Source: Grammothele lineata
Lineage: Eukaryota; Basidiomycota; Agaricomycetes; Polyporales; Polyporaceae
Direction: 5' to 3'
Assembly (NCBI GenBank): GCA_002150815.3
Contig: NDFF03000383.1
Location: 310,001 to 374,000 of the forward strand
DNA: 64,000 bases
Under the pieces are notes generated by a model. That model was not told the DNA's origin. It worked only from the letters and a program-made list of their open reading frames with translations, and did not search any database. This document shows, piece after piece, positions 60,735 to 64,000 of the stretch. The translations under genes were made by a program, and so were the position numbers. The stretch's first letter is position 1; every line of letters begins with the position of its first letter.

Positions 60735-61171
60735 ATGCCGTGATGCGGAATGTACAGTAGTGTCCCGGACCCTTAATGTAGCTTGGTATTTTCACGAAGC
60801 GGGACTGGCGAGGCGTGCGGATGAGACAGGGAATGTGGCCAGGCGCGGGGTCAAGCGACTCGGGAGAGAGTGAGGCAGGGCTGAAGCGCAGGCGCGTCCA
60901 AGGCTTTGTCCGCGACGGCCACCTCGCGGCAGGCGCATGCCATCACCACGTTCCGCCTTTCTCCTCACGTTACACATATCACAAGCACCAGCAAGCACCC
61001 CGAACGTGTACTTGAGCTTTCATTTTTCGCCCTTCTCTTCTCGTCATCATCTCTCGCGCTCCGCCCGCAGCCCTCGACTTGGTTTTCCGCGCTGTGGCCC
61101 CAGCCGTCTTGGATAGGCCAATAACCGCCCTCGAGCCCTCTTAACCCGCCCAACGTCCCCGCTCGCCCACC
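60735..61171. other. Intergenic, 437 bases
   Basis: RPN9 3' flank and promoter of the telobox gene. A CT-rich tract near 61020-61060 lies 110-150 bases before the ATG, typical of fungal core promoters. No coding frame is supported. Confidence 0.6.
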
Positions 61172-64000
61172 ATGGCCAACAACATGCCCTCGACGTCCAC
61201 GCAGCCCTTCTCGTCGTCGACGTTCTCCTTCACCGCCCCGTTCCCGACATCCCCCGCATCCTCCTCCGCCCAACTCAAACCCCAACGGCGCGTCTCCCTC
61301 GCGCTGCCCTCCTCGCCCCGCGTCTTCCCCGCCTGGAGCTTCCGCGACGACACCGGCCTCGGCGTGCACTCCGCGGACGTCGAGGAGGACGTCAAGCGGG
61401 GCAAGATGCGGCGAATAGACCCCGACGAGCCCGTCTCCGGCGACCACTCGCTCCTGTCCGACAAGCCGGAGAAGAAGCCCAGGAAGAAGTGGACGATGGA
61501 GGAGACGCAGATGCTGGTCGCTGGGTGCAACAAGGTGCGTCGTCGTGCGTTCTTGTCGCGGGGCGGGGAGCTGACCACCCGCGGCGGTCGTTGCGCTGCC
61601 CGACAGTGGGGCGTCGGCAACTGGAAGTCCATCCTCAACGACCCCGAGTTCAAGTTTGATGGACGGTCTCCCGTCGATCTGAAAGACAGGTGCGCGTCTC
61701 CTCTTTCTCGTGATATGCTCTGGCTGTCCTAGATGCTTGTGCCCGTACTCGTGTCACTCCACCCTGATGGTAGTGGAGCCAGACTCGGGTGCGGATACTG
61801 GCGTTTGCCCCACCCCGTTACGACAGTTTCTGTCGTCCGGTCTCGACATTGATCTCCCGCCAATCCTTTCTTCATCACTCCCTATGCGACTGCTCGTGTG
61901 GATAGCAGCGGTGCTAATGCCGCCTCACGTTGTACAGATTCCGCACGTACTATCCCGACGCCTACCGCCAACACTACCCCAATGCGAAGACGCATCTATC
62001 CACGAAAGTGCGTTCCGCGCTGCCCGACGGGACGTCTATCTTCGAGAAGACCCGGAGCAAGAAGCGGCGGCCGTTCACGGAGGAGGAAGACCGCGCGCTG
62101 AAGGCCGGGTACGACAAGCACGGCACGGTGTGGGCGACGATCGTCAAAGACCCCATTTTCCAGGCGCAGAACCGGCGATCTACCGATCTGCGCGACCGCT
62201 TTCGCAACGCGTTTCCAGACCTCTACCAGGCCGCGGGTTACAAGCCACGCAACACCACCAAGAAGAAGAGGGACCTCCCGCCACAGCCTCCGCGCGCGGC
62301 CGACGACACGCTCGCTATGAGCAGTGCCGCGGGCCCGGTACGCAGGAAGCGGAGGCACACGGATCAGGGCCTGTTCCGCGGAGGAACGAAGAGCGTGCCG
62401 GAGAGCGCGAACGTGTCTGAGGACGAGGACAGCTCGGACGAGGAAGATGGTCCAACTTCCTTCCTGAAGGAAGGCTCGACGTCGCAAGTGGAGGAGACGA
62501 TGAGCCCTGTGGCGTTCAACGAGGTCGAGATGCAGACTCTGGACTCCCTCAACGACGCCTTGTCCATCCCCGACTTCATCCCCAGTTCGTCCCTTTCTGA
62601 GATGACCGACTCGTCGCAGTCACAAACCTGGTCGTCAGGTGTCGACACCCCAGTGCATTCCACTGCGTGGTCAACAGCTACTAACGCTGCGTCCCCGACG
62701 TCATCTCACCTGTCGGCCACCGACTACTTCAACAACTCACCTTTCCATCGTCGAAACGAGTCCGGTCCTATGATTGGCAAATCGGCATGGGGACCTCAGG
62801 ACTGGTTGTCAGGAAATCCCCGCCTGGAGCCGTCATCAAGCAGTTCCTCTTCCTATCTCGGAGGCTTCTCTCCAGCACCGTCTTCCCCCTTTTCCTTCGC
62901 GCACCTCAACCATGGTGTCGTCGACCGCTACGACCTCTTTCCCACATCGTTTGCTCACGACTTCGCATCCGAAGTTGGTGTCGGCGACACGCACTCCACG
63001 TTCTCGGACCCCGAAATGTTCGCGCCCAGCAGCTTCCGTGGCTTCACCCACCACTCGAACTACGCCGGGGATCTCATTTTCGGCGCCCGGACCCACCAAC
63101 CCCAGCAGTCGGCTGACTACGGTCCTGGCTTCGGCTTCGGAAGTGCAGGGTTGGGTCTATCAGGGCTCCAGCAATCCACTCACCCTGCCATGCGCACGCC
63201 TGCGCTCCCCGGTATCGATGAAATCGAACTTTCGTCGATCACCCTGGACGACCAGACGGACATGCCCATGGAGGAGACCGTGGATACCGCGGTGCCCAAG
63301 GACAGCAAGAGCCCTGAGCCGCCACTCGACCTGAACAGCCTGGCCCTGCCCCCGCAGACTCTCGAGGAGCTTATTGGTCTTACGCAGGACGTGCACGTTA
63401 CGCCGCCCGGGACACCACAGACCCACACACACGACCGGATGGCGCGGATACAGCAGGCCGGCGTGCACATGTCCGCCTCGCACAACCGCTCGATCTCTGT
63501 CCCGCCCTCCGATCACCGCGCGTACGACCCGAGCGTGCCCGCTCCGCAGACGCAGCAGCTCCGCCCCAAGTCGCTCGTGCCCACGACGCGCTCGATGTCG
63601 GTCATGGACTACCTCCCGCTGCACGCGGGGGTGGGCCAGCCCCAACAGTCTCACGCGCCGGTGCCCGCGGACGCGAACGCGGTCTTCACGTCCCTCGCGC
63701 AGTCCGCCAACGAGCTCTGGAAGTCGTCGCTCCCCCCGAACCACGGAGGTGCGAACTACGACCTGCCGTTCCTCGACTTGCACTACAATTACGCGAGTGG
63801 CTCTGGCACGGCGGAGCCCGCTATGGGCGAGGACGGTGCCGCACAAGCGCAGACGCAGGCGCAGGCGCTCGATCTCGCACAGTCGTTCGCGGTGCAGAGC
63901 AAGACGCTCTCCCAGCTCCCGCCGTCGCTCGCGCAGCATATCCCGATGTTCGCGAGCTGGCAGAGCGCGCTGGGCGAGGCGCAAGGGGGCGGCGGGCCCG
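61172..64000 (+). CDS. Double-Myb telobox DNA-binding protein, TAY1/TEB1-like, 3' end outside window
   Basis: Probable nuclear protein binding TTAGGG-type repeats, related to Yarrowia and Ustilago Tay1 and S. pombe Teb1 (Mug152). Exons 61172-61534, 61607-61689 and 61938 to beyond the window end, so at least 836 residues. Myb 1: PRKKWTMEETQMLVAGCNK, WGVGNWKSILNDPEF and VDLKDRFRTYYPDAY (about residues 102-160), where VDLKDRFR is the telobox variant of helix 3, split by the second intron. Myb 2: RRPFTEEEDRALKAGYDKHG, WATIVKDPIF and STDLRDRFRNAFPDLY (about residues 180-235). Two tandem telobox Myb domains near the N-terminus define this family; the shelterin-type TRF dimerisation domain is absent. 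The rest is low-complexity Ser/Pro/Gln-rich with an acidic patch (SEDEDSSDEEDG, about 62420-62448) and a QTQAQA run near 63850. The intron 61690-61937 (248 bases) is unusually long for this locus. Confidence 0.87.

Overview
The window is nuclear DNA of a filamentous basidiomycete, most likely a mushroom-forming Agaricomycete; a Polyporales-like fungus is a guess from gene content. Genes are broken by many short introns (mostly 45-70 bases, GTRNGT...YAG). The G+C content is high. Gene content is fungal: a STE3 pheromone receptor, a homeodomain plus C2H2 STE12, DUF6533 seven-helix proteins, a HET-domain protein and a telobox double-Myb protein. No prokaryotic features, CRISPR array, rRNA or convincing tRNA was found. 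Gene models were assembled by hand from reading frames and splice signals, so exon joins are predictions.

Layout. The left edge (1-647) holds the 3' end of a STE3-type pheromone receptor. After a 2.5 kb gap come an MCT-type major-facilitator transporter (3164-4897, +), MRD1, a five-RRM pre-rRNA processing protein (5321-8156, -), prefoldin subunit 3 (8414-9284, +, divergent from MRD1), a SHPRH/Irc20-type SNF2-RING ubiquitin ligase (9675-15731, +) and a small FMP46-like mitochondrial thioredoxin-fold protein (16086-16669, +). From 17.8 to 25.5 kb lies an accessory block: two tandem DUF6533 membrane proteins followed by a HET-domain protein. A secreted-then-anchored single-pass surface protein follows (27367-29715, +), then a gene-poor stretch, the ESCRT-II subunit VPS36 (33685-35976, +), a promoter- or LTR-like block near 36.7-37.25 kb, and STE12 on the minus strand (38371-42164). 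Upstream of STE12 is about 11 kb of G+C-rich sequence with no gene I can support, ending in a tentative small gene at 53.5 kb. The right end carries a second major-facilitator transporter (56227-58539, +), the proteasome lid subunit RPN9 (59146-60734, +) and a TAY1/TEB1-like telobox protein cut by the window end (61172-64000, +).

Functional themes. STE3 (pheromone sensing) and STE12 (terminal transcription factor of the pheromone MAPK pathway) lie within about 42 kb of each other; in most Agaricomycetes they are not expected to be neighbours, while in Cryptococcus both are in the mating-type locus. VPS36 (ubiquitin-dependent receptor sorting), RPN9 and SHPRH are ubiquitin-pathway genes that probably share the region by chance. 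The DUF6533/HET block looks like lineage-specific, self/non-self-type accessory content set between conserved housekeeping genes.
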